Positions 26,522-39,898 of a stretch of DNA of 64,000 nt are shown one piece after another. The position numbers and the translations under genes are program-made. The stretch's first letter is position 1; each line of letters starts with the position of its first letter. The notes under the pieces are model-generated. The model saw nothing but the letters and a program-made list of their open reading frames with translations. It did not search any database and was not told the DNA's origin. This DNA is from Marsupella aquatica (taxonomy: Eukaryota; Marchantiophyta): contig OZ316892.1 in assembly GCA_973895155.1 (NCBI GenBank), positions 19,282,001 to 19,346,000 on the forward strand, given 5' to 3'.

Positions 26522-29500
26522 CTACGGAACCTTCTCTGGGGTAAAAGTGGACCATCCATTTCGGCAAAAAAAAGATACAACTCCTGTCACGAGAGAAGAT
26601 ATTTGAGGCATCATACTCCAGCAAAAAGCTTTCGAAGAAGGTGCATGTAAATTGCCCACCTCAATGATGATCTTAGCTGCGCGCTTATTTATAACTTCAT
26701 TGTATTCACTGCAGTCAAGAGTCTGCAAAAGTGGGTTAGATTCCAATTTCAAGCTGGCAACAACGTTATCTACGGAATGACAGCACTTACAGACTCTTCT
26801 CAGGAAACCAGCAAGAGACATTCGTATGAGAGTTCGGGCTTTCATATGTAAGCACAGAGGTACCTTGTGGCCTGCCCAGAACTGAAATCCTAGCAGGCCC
26901 ACGAATACTCATATGGATAGCTTTGGTCTTGTGCAGAATTTAGGATTCTCAGTTCTGTTTTATCTATCATTCTTATCTGTACCAAGTGCAAATCCTGATG
27001 CGTATCGTACATTTCGCACATACTTGCATCTTGCGCATGGTCAATCCAATTATTCTCTTCGAAAATTTCATGCAACTCTCAGCCCAGAAAGAGATAGTTT
27101 ATAAGTAGAAAATTCCAATAAGTTTCAAAAATCGGATGTCTAATACCTGAACACAGCAAGGGCATCCATCATCTGTGCTACAATCACAAGAAGAGAGAAG
27201 TTCTGCAGCAGCCTGTAAAAGTTCGGCAAACATGGGCCTTGCCTGCCAGTTCGGAGATTTCAAGTTTAGCAAGTGCAAAGAAATATCTAGCAGAAAAAAC
27301 TCTAAAACTCAAATGACGAAACGTTTGCCTCGACCTAAATTTAATAGTTCAGTACCTGAGCTGCAATGCCAATACCACCAGGATGTCTGTCAAAGACTAG
27401 CAGGCGTTCCGGAAAGTAGCGAGTATCCATTGGGTTTGCACATTCAGTTCCTAGATCCGATGGATTACACATAATGTATCTGCCACGTTCGATCAATAGT
27501 AGCCTCTCAGTCACAATCATTGCGGTCATAGATGGCCTAAAATGACCACTTCACAACATCTACTGAATAGGCGATTAAGCACAGAACTTCAAATTCACAG
27601 AACAGTGGCGTATAAGTAAGGACACAGTTGAGTATCATACAAGGGCATGACATTGAGTAGAGCGTGATTAGCAGCATGTAGTCCAGCCCTAAAGGAAAGC
27701 TCTTTCTCGGCTAGAACAGTTCGGATCTGTGCTGGCACTCGGATCCAAGCTGCCTGCACAACAACATCCACGAATTGTTAAATGTGATGCCTTTTCAGAG
27801 GACTATTCCTCTGTATTGAAGAAATTAAAAGAACTTATAGGCTGGGGTGAACTTCGAAAGAGGGGAGTAAAGGACGCATTTTTTTATTACAACTCTGTCG
27901 ATGTCATTGTCAGACATAATTCATAAAATTCCGAAGGGTAGTGAAGCAATTGGTTGGATTGTGTGTGGAAGGTCTGAGATGTACCTGAGAATTGTATGAC
28001 ATGTCAGGGAGGAACAAATCCACAGAATCAAACTGTTCATTGGTGCCCTGCCAGATTCGTCGATATCCAAACCAATGTGTGGTCACTTCGCAAGTGCTGG
28101 CGGCGGCTGTTGTGGATCGATATCTGTTCTCAGAGATGTTTCTTGGATATGCCTATAGACCCATCATGAAGGACCAATAGGATGGTCAACAGTCAGGACC
28201 TATTTACATTCCTTTGCGCGAGTGACTAAAAGTTTATTGGAAGATCTTCCTGACATCTATGTCTTGGCAGAAAGGTAGAGACAGTTCAATAGAAATAAGT
28301 CTCGGGAGCATAATCCTACTTGAGTGGAATTTGGAGATCTAGTTCCAGTCTCATATATTTATTCCTAGGGGCAGGAAGTTGGCAAATCAAGTCGTTGTTC
28401 AATTCCCGCAGGCATAGTTATTTATCGAAAGCACCTCTGATAACTTCCATTCAAAGGGTGTCTAAAATCTAGTGTAGTCCCCAGTAAACAAAATTGTTAG
28501 GCGATACTTACTAATTCTCCACCAGTGACATGCACATCTGTAAAGTCCCGCGTCTTTGTATAATATTTCAGATCAGCTTCTTGACATAACGCCACTTTAG
28601 CAGCGAGGTCTAACGTTTTCACTAAATATTTCTTGCCCTGATTCATGTAGACAGCACCTTCATAGACCTACAAGCAAGCAAAAAAGTACCTGTCGTCAAT
28701 AGAAACACAACCACGTCGGACAAACGGAGATCTACAACGTTACTTAACTAACTGAAGCAGTACGGAATGGAGCTGAAATAGAAAGAATAAACTGGCATTT
28801 CTGCTTCAAACCAACCTGGAAAAAGGCCTTGCTTTCTTCCACCTCTTCAATAATATCATTTGTTTGTAAATCTATTATCTTGTACTTCTCGGTGTCAATG
28901 GCTCTGATGCTGACACCTTGAGAAGGGAACTTCTGAGAGTCACGAACACAAGGGCAATTTAAATAGCATGTTACTGAACCACTCTCAATTTGTGATATAA
29001 CTCAAAAGCAAGCCTTGGGAACACGACAGTCAAGAAACTGAAAAACAATACTTCAACAGCACATACTTCTTGTCCAATATAATTCCAAGACTGATCTTGA
29101 GGACCATTGCTTGGATGCCGTCCAAGACGTCCCTGCCTCACAAGTTCTTTAATTACAGTTTGGAGACCTGATCCAAAATATTCATCATCATGTCCAATAT
29201 GTAGAGGATATTCTCCTGCTGCACACTGTAAATGCTGTTCCAAGACCTGAATTCAGTGGAAAAGCCAATTAGATGGTCCTTCTATTCCCTTTCTCAGCTT
29301 ACATCGGATATCAGCAAAGTCATCACTGGTCTTTAGTAAGTTCAAAAGACCACGAACTTGTGAGCTCTGTTCCTCTCCCTTGATGGTTCCTCCTGTTAAG
29401 AGTAGCAACAGAAACATGTAGACTATGAAAGCTTCTTAATCCGCGTCAGCACATCTGGAAGCTCTTCCATCTCACGTTCACTTAGAGGCCTATGTCCCTC

Positions 29501-32500
29501 TCCACAAGGTCTGATCAGATCTTTCTGTGCGAAGTTGTTGCTACAAGACTACGGAGGAGAGAAAAGTCGAATTCTCAGGTAAAGATTGGTCGTTTGCATC
29601 TACGTTTAGTGATGTTCTTTCTTTTGCTGATAACAAGCTCACGCATACTCTTAAACTCTTTTGGCGCGCTGTTTGACTCCAAAAATGAATCGAGATTGGT
29701 CGTTTGCATCTACGTTTAGTGCTGTTCTTTCTTTTGCTGAGAACAAGCTCACGCATACTCGCAAACTCTTTTGGCGCGGTGTTTGACTAAAAAAATGAAT
29801 CGAGATTTGTCGTTTGCATCTACGTTTAGAGCTGTTCTTTCTTTTGCTGATAACAAGCTCACGCATACTCGCAAACTCTTTTGGCGCGCTGTTTGACTCC
29901 ACAAAAGAATCGTTCATTTAGTGTCTTTGCCATATTTCTTCATCCAAGCGGAAAGGATAGGATTTGTAAGTTCGCCAACAGAAATCATACCTGCTGGTTA
30001 TGTGCATCAACTTGCGCATTCTCAATTGGACGTGAGAACAATCTGCTAGGATTTTTCATGAAATGTTGGTCAAGAGGGCCCCCAAATGCGACATAGACTG
30101 CAAGAGAAGGCTTCTCTCTTCTGCCAGCTCTCCCTGACTGTTGCCATAAACTATTCACAAGCATATATTGTTAGGAGCTGTAACAAGAGACGGCAATCCG
30201 ATTACATGCAGGAAAACTGAAACTTTTTTTGATCGTATACACCACAATAGAGCTCAGCACCGGGAGTACAATGTAAGGGGAAAGAGAATACATCCATACA
30301 AATACATGAAGCGTGACGGAATGTGCTGAAGCATAGGGGGTCATTGAACTCGACAAGAAAAATGTTGACGAGATCAACCTCGCCACTGTACCAGGAAAAC
30401 CCAGATGCAAAGTAGCATCCAGGCTTCCAATATCCACTCCTAGCTCCAGGGCATTAGTGGCAGCAACACCTCTTAGCTTCCCTGAAAACAGGTCGCTTTC
30501 TATACCCCTCCTTTCCTGAAGGTTCAGGTGATTTCCATTCAGAATGAATGTTATGAAACATACGATTCAATTCAACAATTCTCCATGACAACAAAATGCT
30601 CAGAAGCCAATGCATTGGAAAAAAAACTTTTCATACAACAAATACACCATATTGGTATCATGCCAACTTTCGCAATTTCATGTCTAGTGCAGTCTGCGGA
30701 CTATTATCATGGAGGATTCAAACAGAGAATATACCCAAGCAGTGTAGCCACCTCGATACGATCGAATTTCACTAACTAGCTCAGGGGCAGTCTCTTTCAA
30801 TATCTCACGTCTGTTGAACATTTCAATGAAAGCAGCATCATCACTTTTCGTTTAAGGGAACACATGTCCCTGGCAGCTGCATTCTGCTCTAGAGTTCCAA
30901 ATTCAACCGATTCAAGCAAAAATACCCTCCTTGCATCTTTACGGAAAAGTCTGCATAAATGGTTGGCTTACGTGTAGTTGTAGACCAGTTCGCAGAGCTT
31001 CCGGCTCTTACAAAAAGCAATACACCGCAAATTATGTTGTACCATCTCAGCCAAGAGTGTTGCCACCTCCACTATTGGGCTACAACCATTGACAAGATCA
31101 TTCCATCCGTAAATTAGAGTAATGCCAGAGTCAAAAGTTCTCACTTCTTTAATTCCTTTCCTCATTTGAAAATAAGAAACCTCGACAGCAGGTACCAACA
31201 ATATGTAAAGGTAAATCTTCGAGCTACAAAGGTGAGCTTACCATATAGGTGGCTTTTTCTTACCCAGACCTGTATTAATTCTATTTAAGCACGACTGGTC
31301 AATACCTGGCATGCTTCAAAATGACTCTTGAAGCTTCTCCAGTGTCTACCTTAGTATCACGTTTGTCTTTCTGTTTTTGACCAACCTGGGGAAAATATTT
31401 TATCCACAGTTTCCACACCTCACGTTAGCACAAGTCCCCATGTATGTACGGAACAAAATTGCTTTGACGAATACGAACTTTCTCAAAGAATTGAAGTACT
31501 CTACATAGTGCAAAGATAGACTTCTACGACACAGACTTAGAGTGATAAAACCATAACAGTTGGAGACCTCGGGCGTTTGACACCTAATTGTGTCAAGCAT
31601 GCACTACTATCAAGGAATAAAGCCAAAGTAGTATGAAGTCATACGGGAGCCAAATGCGTAGGAGGATTCCAAAAGATGAATAACTTGTCCCCACAAGGAC
31701 TGCCATCATTCTGCACCACTAGTATTTTTCGTAGGCCAAGAAGTTCCTAGTTCCACATGAGCAATCGCATATCAGTAACAACTTTTCGAATCAAATCCCA
31801 AAGCGTGGTGATCATAGCTGTAACCTCATCTGCAGATTATAAAATCAGATAAAGCCACACCTGAAAAGTTTTGGCATACAACATAAACCAAAAACCCTGT
31901 CCATAAGTGATTCTAAAAACTCTTCCAAGAGCAAAGACTCAAAACCTTAAGTAGAAATTTAACAATCTTCGTGGGGTTGAATTTCCAATCATTTTCCAGC
32001 AACTTTTGCTGCCACGATTAAAAAAATTGAGGAAGAAGGTGGTGCTTACTTGAGCATGACTAGATGGATTGGCTACAGTCGCACTGCAAACAATAAATGT
32101 TGGTTCTGTTCCATACACTGCAAGTATAGTTAGGCAGTTTTGAGAGATAGATTACAAACAAAGGTCCGCACTCGTGGCTTCCATTTTGACTTTCAGCACT
32201 CTGTACAAAGCTTAGAGCTTCCTCTTCGATTGGCTACTTCAAAGAATTCAAGCTGTGTAAAGACGTAGCCTCACAATAATGGCATAGGCGACGCAAACGG
32301 CGCATAATTAGAGCCGTGTGACAGCCAAACACCCCTCGGTAAGCATGTGCCTCATCCACCACCACGTACCTGAGTTACAGGAATCACGATCTTGGACTTC
32401 AGACGATAAGCAGGAAATAGAATGAACATGGAATCTATGAAATTGAAGCTTGATCCATGCTTCACAAGCAGAATCCAGCACATCAATTCTCTTATCAGAG

Positions 32501-35500
32501 ACATCAAGAAAGTAAGTAGTGTTGACTTTGGACGTGGCTCCCATTATCTACGAGGGTTTCGCTGCGGGCATATACCTGAGATTGGACAGTATACGAGAGA
32601 ATTGCCGGTGGGAAGGCATTATTGAAATATGCAGCATGTCAGGGTTGGTAATGAGCTGAAGTGCACATCCATTTTCCAGGAAAAAAATCCACGATGAGAT
32701 TTCATTATGATGGTCTGACAGTGTAGTAAGGGTATATCAACGAAGTTGCAGTCGCAGTTTACTACGATCAAACAAGTAGCCTGATTAATACTCTTCATCT
32801 TGTTCAGGAAGGATCACTGAGCTGGTGTCGTGCAGAGATGGCTCCCAAACTACACGGAAGACCAACCCACACAATAAAATCTTTTGCATGCCAGTTCTCT
32901 GAGAACACTTTGTACCAGTCTGGCTGAATCTCGAAGTATGAGGCGGGTATCCTGTGCAGTGTCACCATCATATACGCCCATCTTCGTCGCTACAATTGTA
33001 TTCTTTGACATCTCAAGTAAAGCCCGCAGCTGATCCTGAGCAAGTGCCTGCGGATCCATGATTAAAGTAAATTGATTAATATAAGTTTCTGCTGCTCAAC
33101 CCCTCTTACAATACCCCCTTGTGGCCTGGTGGTAACGAGGCCTGATAAACCGGGCTTTTCTATCGTCGTTTCAAAAACAAAGCACGAAAATAATTGGCCC
33201 CTCACTTGAACCATGCAAATTTGACTAAGCCGCCGAAGATCGATCAAGGGCCAAAACAAGATTTTAGAGGCCGGATCACTTGCCTTCGTGGGGAAAAGAT
33301 AGAGTGCGCAAGATTCTTGGTTTTTATACATCTCCTCCAGAACTGGAATGTTGTAGCAAAGTGATTTCCCACTGGCTGTGGCAGTTGCAACTATTACATT
33401 TTCCCTTGACATAGCTGCATTTATTGCATCAGCCTGCAGTTCCACCTTCGACAGGTTATTTTAGGTATCCTACCTCACTAGACGCTCAAGATCTGAAATT
33501 AAATCTCCACTTTGTGCTGCGAAAACAAGGCATGATTCAATCTCTTAAGGATTTATGAAGGTCACAGGCTTTGAATGGTAAGTACTGGTTGACCCAGGTA
33601 ACGAGACCTCCAAGGAATTACCTATGTAAAAACACCTTCGGAGCCTATTATAATTTCAGAAAGTTACTAACCTGGTGGGTGTAGAAACGACTGATTCCCA
33701 TCTTTCTCAAGGCAGTATCGGTTTCGTTGGTCAGAGTATGCTGTAGCTCACCATATGCAGCATCACGGTGCTTGATGTGCTCGCAGTGTACAAACTAAGG
33801 AGGAGGCACAACGGTTGTCTCCATCAGAAAGGATGAGCCTCTGGCAAACGTCACGAGAAAACTACTTGTGCAATGGAGAAACTACACAACAAGGATTACT
33901 CACTTGTCCTGCGGATCCAAGGCCTTTCTTCAAATGCTCCATCATCTCTACAGCTCCGAGATGAATGATACTCTGCAATTTATTAACCCATCACACGTCA
34001 CAAGGACATTTTAAACAAAGTTACACAAAGTTCAGAACAAGAACCAGAAGTAGGATGCTAGGATTGACTGTACGAAGAGCACAAAATACATTCATAGTAT
34101 TTTGAAAGGAGCTTTTAGAGATTTGCAAATTGATGCCAGGGAAAGGACGGATCATAAAGCCATGTAAGCGCATCGATGGTTTTCCCTAAACAACTAAATG
34201 TCTGCTCTTACATTAGTAACATTTGCTTCACGAGCGCAGTTGAAAAACTGGACAGCTGGAAGGCACGAAAACAAAGCACAGTACACATTGGATATAGGAA
34301 GGACGGCAAACACATATGCCAACAACAGTAGACTACTAGACTACCATACTGACCTTATGTCAGTGAGTAGAGCCTACCTTGCAGCGGGTCACATTTTTGT
34401 GACCACGAGGTGGTCTTGGTAGGGCTGATGTCATCGAGCGGTCTTTCTCTTCTTTATTCATGATCGTCTTTGCAGCAAACCTTAAATCCTCCATACTTAA
34501 ATCATTAACTCCATTACTCGTGACCTTCCCACTTTCCTGAGCAAGCCTCAAGAAAGATATGGCACTGCATCAGTTTCGAATCGAGCATGGACAGATTGAC
34601 AACAAGTCCTTTCAAAACTGCTGCTTGGACAGTGTAGACACCTTGTACATGTATAAACCTCGTGTAGACATTCAGCATGTCTACACGAGGTTTATGCAGC
34701 ATGGACATTCCTCGAATGTAGACATCTTGAGCACATGACTTGTGAGGTCAATTCAAGTCCAGATTCGCATTGTAATATGTATTTGACAAATGTACAATAC
34801 AGTAATACAATTGTAATACTGCATTTTGTATCAGCGGGTCAAATCTTGGAAACCAGGAGGGACAAGAAAGGGTTGTCATGTAATTGACAGGACAAAAGAT
34901 ATCTAGATCAAGAACTCTCTACTTCAGCCGAGAAACCAATTGGATGAAAATGCAAGGGCTGGGAGCTGAGATGAATACTGATAGCAAATCCAATTGTCGG
35001 AAATCAAATACATTGAAGACTCCATTCGTTAGGTTAGGTTTGGAGAGAAGAAGCACCTGCAGATATTCAACTAGTTTTACCATCGCTTTCTGGAATTCTT
35101 TCTCTCGCCTTCCGACACAATTCTTTATCGCTTTGTCAGACAGCCGCTTGCCAACTTCAAGACATTGTGACAAGTAAGCAAAGACAAAATACACTTACAG
35201 GGACTTATCAACTTGTTTCAAAGACAGGAAAGAACAACGGGAAATCTGAATTGGACCAGAATGTCCACCATGTGCAACAGATGGTAAAGAAAATCCTGCT
35301 AGTTGATTGTCAAGCAGTGTTTATGAAACCGGGACCCAGCTTTCCTATAGAAAAACAAGCACCTGAATTTGGAAGATAGTCCGATGGTCCAATCTGCTCG
35401 ATGTTAGTAGCACTGGCAACATTTGCATTTTCGACTTGTTCTAGTTTCTTGAGCACGGAAGGGTCAAACAGATCTATGAAAAATGAAGAATCTCCTCCTT

Positions 35501-37111
35501 CTCCCGTCATGTTGCTTAGTACAACCAACTGCTCAGGGACAACCAACAGTTCAGTTTCCAGAGTGCAAATTCTGGTTGAGTCTACGTTGTTATATTCTAA
35601 TAGCCTTCAACTGCCACGATCCACTCCTAAATCTGATTGATGGCGTGATTTTGACAGTTAAATGTAAGATATGTCCTCGCTTGACGCGACAAGCCACCAA
35701 GTTACACTTACCCTTGGGCAGAATAGAGCCAAGAGATGGATATCTTGCACACTAACTTCTTCTCCTTCAGGACAGCAAAGTTGCTGCAAAGATTCCTTGA
35801 CGTTTTGCCATGTTGGCTGCATGTGCTGCTTCTGTAAAAAGCCACACACTGCATTCAAAGAGATAAACACACTTTGCAATCTCTGTAGTACTGGAGGAAG
35901 AGCTGGGATATTGGTCTTAGGCAAGACACGGCCTCCATGCCCGGTCGCCTGTTTTTGGATTGCTCCTCCAACAGCTTCTTGAGACTGTTTTCTAAGTTCT
36001 TCATAAAAAACCTCAGAAGTGCCAAGATGGTCTTGCTTAGATTGCTTTAGTTGTGCGCTATCTTTCACAGTGACAGGTGCTGACGGTTTCCCAGCCGAAT
36101 TGATATGTCTGAATTCTATTTTTCCAATTCCCCTTCCAGAATACGCTTCCTGAGCATTTGACTGCTGTCCCAACTCCTCAAGTGCTTTGGCATCCCCATG
36201 ATTCAACAATTCTCCATTCTTCGGGGAGACCGCGCTTAAATCATTTTCCCGGGCATTTACAGCAGCCAAATCTCCAACAATAGCATGCCACATGGCCTCT
36301 GTGGGTTTCATAACCTCATTTTGCTGTGCAGCCAGCTCTGCACAGTTAGAGATACTACTGTTCTGATCTCTCCTCGTTGGATTGTGAGATACTGAATCAT
36401 GAGGATCGGTTTTTCCTGAGCACTCTTCGAATTTTCTTCGCTTGATTTTGTTCTTTCTTGCATATGGAACGAGGACCAGAAAATCGTTATCAGACAGACG
36501 TAATGAGCCAAGTTGAGTCGACGTATCAAGTTTTCCTCCCTGCCAGGCAGATTCGGGTCTCAGATCCAAATTTTCCGAAACATTTTAAGCAATGACAAAA
36601 AAATTGAAACTACAGAGCGTTGATTAGTTTTTATGCAGGGGCCAACTGGACACAGAATTTCTTTCAACCTTCTTTCTGAGATAGTCTTCACTGTATAGAG
36701 TGTATGTACAAAGGCTACGTGCGTACAATTAGAACTACTGGAGTGCTGAACAACAAAACAAAAAAAAGTAAGCCTTTCACTGATTCATTGCTTATCACAC
36801 CGACGCATGTGAGGGAATGAGGAGAATGGTACAGAGGAGTACGTTACGTGGACAACCAAATGTGGCATAAACTAGTGGCTTCAAGAATACTACGGGAAAA
36901 TTCCTCAGGAGGGACTAAATTCACTGGACAGCCCTGAGTTCACACGTACTTGGAGGAAAATATGGAAGTGCAAATTCGATTCCGAGTCTGGAGGCCATTT
37001 CAGCCGCTGCAAGTGCACTTTAAGGTGTTGTACGGTATCAGAGGCCTTCACTTCCACCACAACGCTTTGGCCATCAATCGTCCGAAGTTGTAACTCGCGT
37101 TGCGTCTCCAT
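26522..37111 (-). CDS. HRQ1-type RecQ-like DEAH/D helicase with ubiquitin-like N terminus and DUF1998 C terminus
   Basis: Twenty-six exons, in transcript order: 37111-36950, 36539-35712, 35528-35363, 35154-35057, 34536-34378, 33972-33904, 33794-33672, 33433-33284, 33047-32916, 32655-32576, 32369-32275, 32117-32050, 31746-31645, 31385-31306, 31079-30972, 30810-30735, 30515-30379, 30150-29991, 29246-29067, 28929-28816, 28667-28512, 28128-27985, 27753-27641, 27479-27356, 27242-27147, 26722 onward. All joints keep phase and give about 1,260 aa. Residues 1-80 are ubiquitin-like ([15 protein letters not shown]...). Helicase motifs are intact: TATASGKS (motif I, about 552-559), FPTKALAQDQ (Ia), DEAH (661-664), CSAT (about 698-701) and QQSGRAGRR (motif VI). 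The DUF1998 Cys cluster (C1227, C1229, C1235, C1237/1238, C1244) follows. HRQ1 proteins act in interstrand-crosslink and telomere maintenance in yeast, and Arabidopsis has a similar protein; a nuclear DNA-repair role is inferred. Intron 8 is GC-AG. The last exon is uncertain: 21 conserved codons reach 26660, then either a donor or read-through to the stop at 26522. Confidence 0.93.
29584..29913. repeat. Tandem repeat, 3 copies of 110 bp, inside intron 18 of the helicase gene
   Basis: Copies start at 29584, 29694 and 29804, each with GATTGGTCGTTTGCATCTAC or a one-base variant. They share CTTTCTTTTGCTGATAACAA and CTCTTTTGGCGCG. Divergence is only a few percent, so the expansion is recent. The array fills much of the 744-bp intron (29247-29990), the largest in the central part of the gene. 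Confidence 0.93.
34653..34695. repeat. Perfect 17-bp hairpin in intron 4 of the helicase gene
   Basis: ATAAACCTCGTGTAGAC (34653-34669) is followed by a 9-base loop and its exact reverse complement (34679-34695). Three further base pairs (one G-T) extend the stem outward to about 20 bp. Nearby sequence (GTAGACACC, GTAGACATC) echoes part of the arm. The loop is too small for a typical plant pre-miRNA. Confidence 0.85.
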
Positions 37112-37894
37112 GTAGAATCCCTCAAAGTGGTGGCACTACTGCTGCTTGAGGAGAGGATTAGACGTATCCATTGCCGGTGAAGAGACGAACAAATTTAGAA
37201 TTCGTCATAAATCGCTAGAAGCTTTATCCTGGCGGTCAACTCCAGCTTTGTGATCCCATCCCTCCTAATTTCGACGATCTTTACTTGCCGCACCAAGCGA
37301 GTTTCTTAAAGAAGAAGAACAGTTCTCTGAGCAGAATACAATTTGTAAAATCTCGAAATGACCAGCCATAAAACCTCCGCTCCGACGACACATCCATGAA
37401 ATCTACCCTATCCATTCCCCAACGACGCTAAACTACTTTCGAGGTGAACACAGAGCAACAGGACAATCATCATCAGGACACAGTACCGCCGACATTGTGA
37501 GCTTCTTCATTGCTGCTCCTATTGGCGCTGGCCATCGCTCAAATTCAAAAAGCTCAGCTCATCAACATCCAATTACATCGACGACTCTTGTTGGAAAACT
37601 TGAAATGCGGAATTCAATTCATGCTGGACGGGATGGAAGAGTATCGGAGAAGCTGAGGGGTGTCCATAGGCCCCTCTACACTCCTTCTCCCAAGCTGTAC
37701 CATCTTTCAACGAGGCAGAGTCCTTTGCCCAATTCGGAATTTGGATCCTCTCCTGAAGAGAACCTTCTCAGAACCTTAACAAGGCTCATCATTTTCATCA
37801 TTTTTCAGAAAGATTAAACTAGAAACTCTCGTGAGAATTTTCATGAACATCAACTCTTTCCCCTCGTGCCCACCCCATTTTGTGTGTCCACCAT

Positions 37895-38000
37895 CCATGT
37901 TGTATGCTGGCTATTTGAATGAATTGGTTAGCCTCCATGTTGTATGCTGGCTATTTGAATGAATTGGTTAGCCATGTTGTATGCTGGTTTTCTGAATGAA
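37895..38000. repeat. Tandem repeat, 3 copies of about 40 bp
   Basis: Copies start at 37895, 37935 and 37972, each with CCATGTTGTATGCTGG, followed by a TGAATGAATT block. The first two are identical over the unit; the third is shorter and diverged. Confidence 0.88.
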
Positions 38001-38266
38001 TTTTAATTTGTTTTTTAAGGGTGAAGGAATTTCAATTTGTTTCTTAAGGGAAAAAATAAAAAACATCAAATATTTTCTTACCCTTAAACCGCCACTCTCC
38101 ATATAAGAGAAGGAGAAGTGTCTAAGATTTCTCTGTTTTTCACATTTTCTTCTGGAGAATGATACTTTGCTCCACAATTTCAGGAAACATGTACTGAAAA
38201 AGGCCTTAATTTCTTGCATAGCACTCTCCCAGGTAATTTTAAGACTCTTTCTGTGGGGAATCTGGA

Positions 38267-38299
38267 CATTGATCAGGTGAATTCATCACCTGATCAATG
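38267..38299. repeat. Perfect 14-bp palindromic hairpin
   Basis: CATTGATCAGGTGA (38267-38280), a 5-base loop ATTCA, then TCACCTGATCAATG (38286-38299). It lies in intergenic DNA with no T-rich tail. Confidence 0.85.
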
Positions 38300-39583
38300 A
38301 CCGGATAACATTAAAATAAAGTCTGCTTGGATGGACAGAGGGGTTTTCCGTGAGCCCAAATAGATTTCCAAAGCTTGGGTGAACTTACCCATGACATCTA
38401 AATAGACTCCTGTAGCACCTTTTACAGTTTTGATTGATATCTGACCCACACCGTCAATGGGCTCCTGACGCTCTGCAGCTGATTTAAATTAGTCTTTTTT
38501 TGTCTCCTCATGCCCAAAATTTCCTTCAAAACACTAAACTATCCTTCTCCTAATTGGTAATTTGTCACTCAAGCCTAACTGACTCAAAGAGTCCTTTCCA
38601 AAAGTGAAGCATCCTTTGGCAATTGGTTAATAGCATTTGACCATTTTTTGTGCTCATTGGAAGTAACCTTTAATTAGCCTGTTTACAGGTCACATAAGGT
38701 TTGTTTAACCTCAAATTTTTTGAGCATGTTCTCCAATGTCCAATCTCTTTCCTCACAAAGTGTGAATTTTTTTTAAGATCAAACAGGCTAAGTAAAGGTT
38801 ATTTGACATCTTCTGGCAGTTGGTTAAAAAAACTTTAGACTGTTTACAGCTCACATATGAGTCAAAACTCTAACAAATGTTATCTGAGCAAATTTTGATA
38901 TTTTGAGCATCCCATCCCAGCTTTGGAAAATCCATGGGGGCTTCAAAACAAACCCAAGCCCCTCGTCCATCCAGGCTTTTTTGCTTTGAATATATTAGAC
39001 CCCTACTGTGGTCCATCCACGCTTCACTATCAATACATTAGATATCTATAAAAGGCAATTAAAGGATTACTAGCTCAAGTGGACGAGGGAAAATATACCT
39101 CACGTGTACGAGTTCGTTCAATTTGTTTCGACCAAATGCCTCTTAGTCATAGACCTGGTAAAAGTATGAGTGAATTCAAAAGTATTTCATCCGTGCCTGA
39201 TCTCGAGGTGCTTCTCATGCACGCAAATCTGAAAATGTAATCATGGAATAGATCGCCTCCTTCCCATCTCATCATACTCTTCGACTCATGGAGCTGAATA
39301 GATGCGCGCACTTAATTTGCTGCTCAAACCCTTGTTCTTGGAAACATTCCTCCAGTATGGAGAACTGATTCTTGGCAAGTCACTCAGACAAAGCTCCGCC
39401 TTTCTGCCTTGATCAGTCAATACTGCGAGCAAGAAACGTTGCTGACAAACGATTACTTTATCCATGATCTCACAGTGAGTGAGTTGTCGTTGATGCCGTT
39501 GTCATCGAGGAGAAGAGCAGTGAGCAGATCGATCGAGCATGTTGATGGTGGTGATTTGAGTACCTTGAAAATATCACGCGTGC

Positions 39584-39898
39584 ATGGCGATGGAAGAGGA
39601 CAAGAGTTGGGCGGTGGCGGCGTCTCAAGAAGTCTTGCTCCCCCAAAAGCGGAAACTTCCCAGGAAGTTTGGGTTGGTGGAGATCGACGAGGACGAGCTG
39701 AAGGACATCTTTCAATTCCTTGGACTCGGACTCGAAGCTGCGGTGGAGGAGAAACTGGTGGACGACGACGATGACGACGAGTCTGAAGAGATGCAAGACC
39801 TGGAGGAAAAGCTTCGAAATAGATTTCGGTTGAGTGACATCGAGGAGCAGCAGAAAAGTCTGTTCGGCGGCAAGGATCCGAAGAGGAGAAAGTTTTGA
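39584..39898 (+). CDS. Small acidic protein with C-terminal basic tail, unidentified
   Basis: A single-exon frame of 104 codons runs from ATG (39584) to TGA (39896-39898). Another in-frame ATG lies two codons later. The peptide has a basic patch (LPQKRKLPRKFG), a conserved-looking helical acidic core (LVEIDEDELKDIFQFLGLG, then a D/E run VDDDDDDESEE), a second helix (MQDLEEKLRNRFRLSD) and a KDPKRRKF tail that could be a nuclear localisation signal. Codon use is coding-like (G/C at many third positions), unlike the A/T-rich flanks. I do not recognise the family. A nuclear role is only suggested by the basic tail. The antisense frame over the same bases is a shadow. Confidence 0.6.
   Translation: MAMEEDKSWAVAASQEVLLPQKRKLPRKFGLVEIDEDELKDIFQFLGLGLEAAVEEKLVDDDDDDESEEMQDLEEKLRNRFRLSDIEEQQKSLFGGKDPKRRKF

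Larger units (their letters stand above)
37112..39583. other. Divergent intergenic region
   Basis: This separates the helicase start codon (-) from the small acidic protein gene (+), so it should hold both promoters. The first ~400 bp are moderately GC-rich and the rest is A/T-rich. A 107-codon frame at 37497-37817 starts with GTG and has no recognisable motif. A 40-bp tandem repeat (37895-38000) and a 14-bp hairpin (38267-38299) are present. Confidence 0.45.
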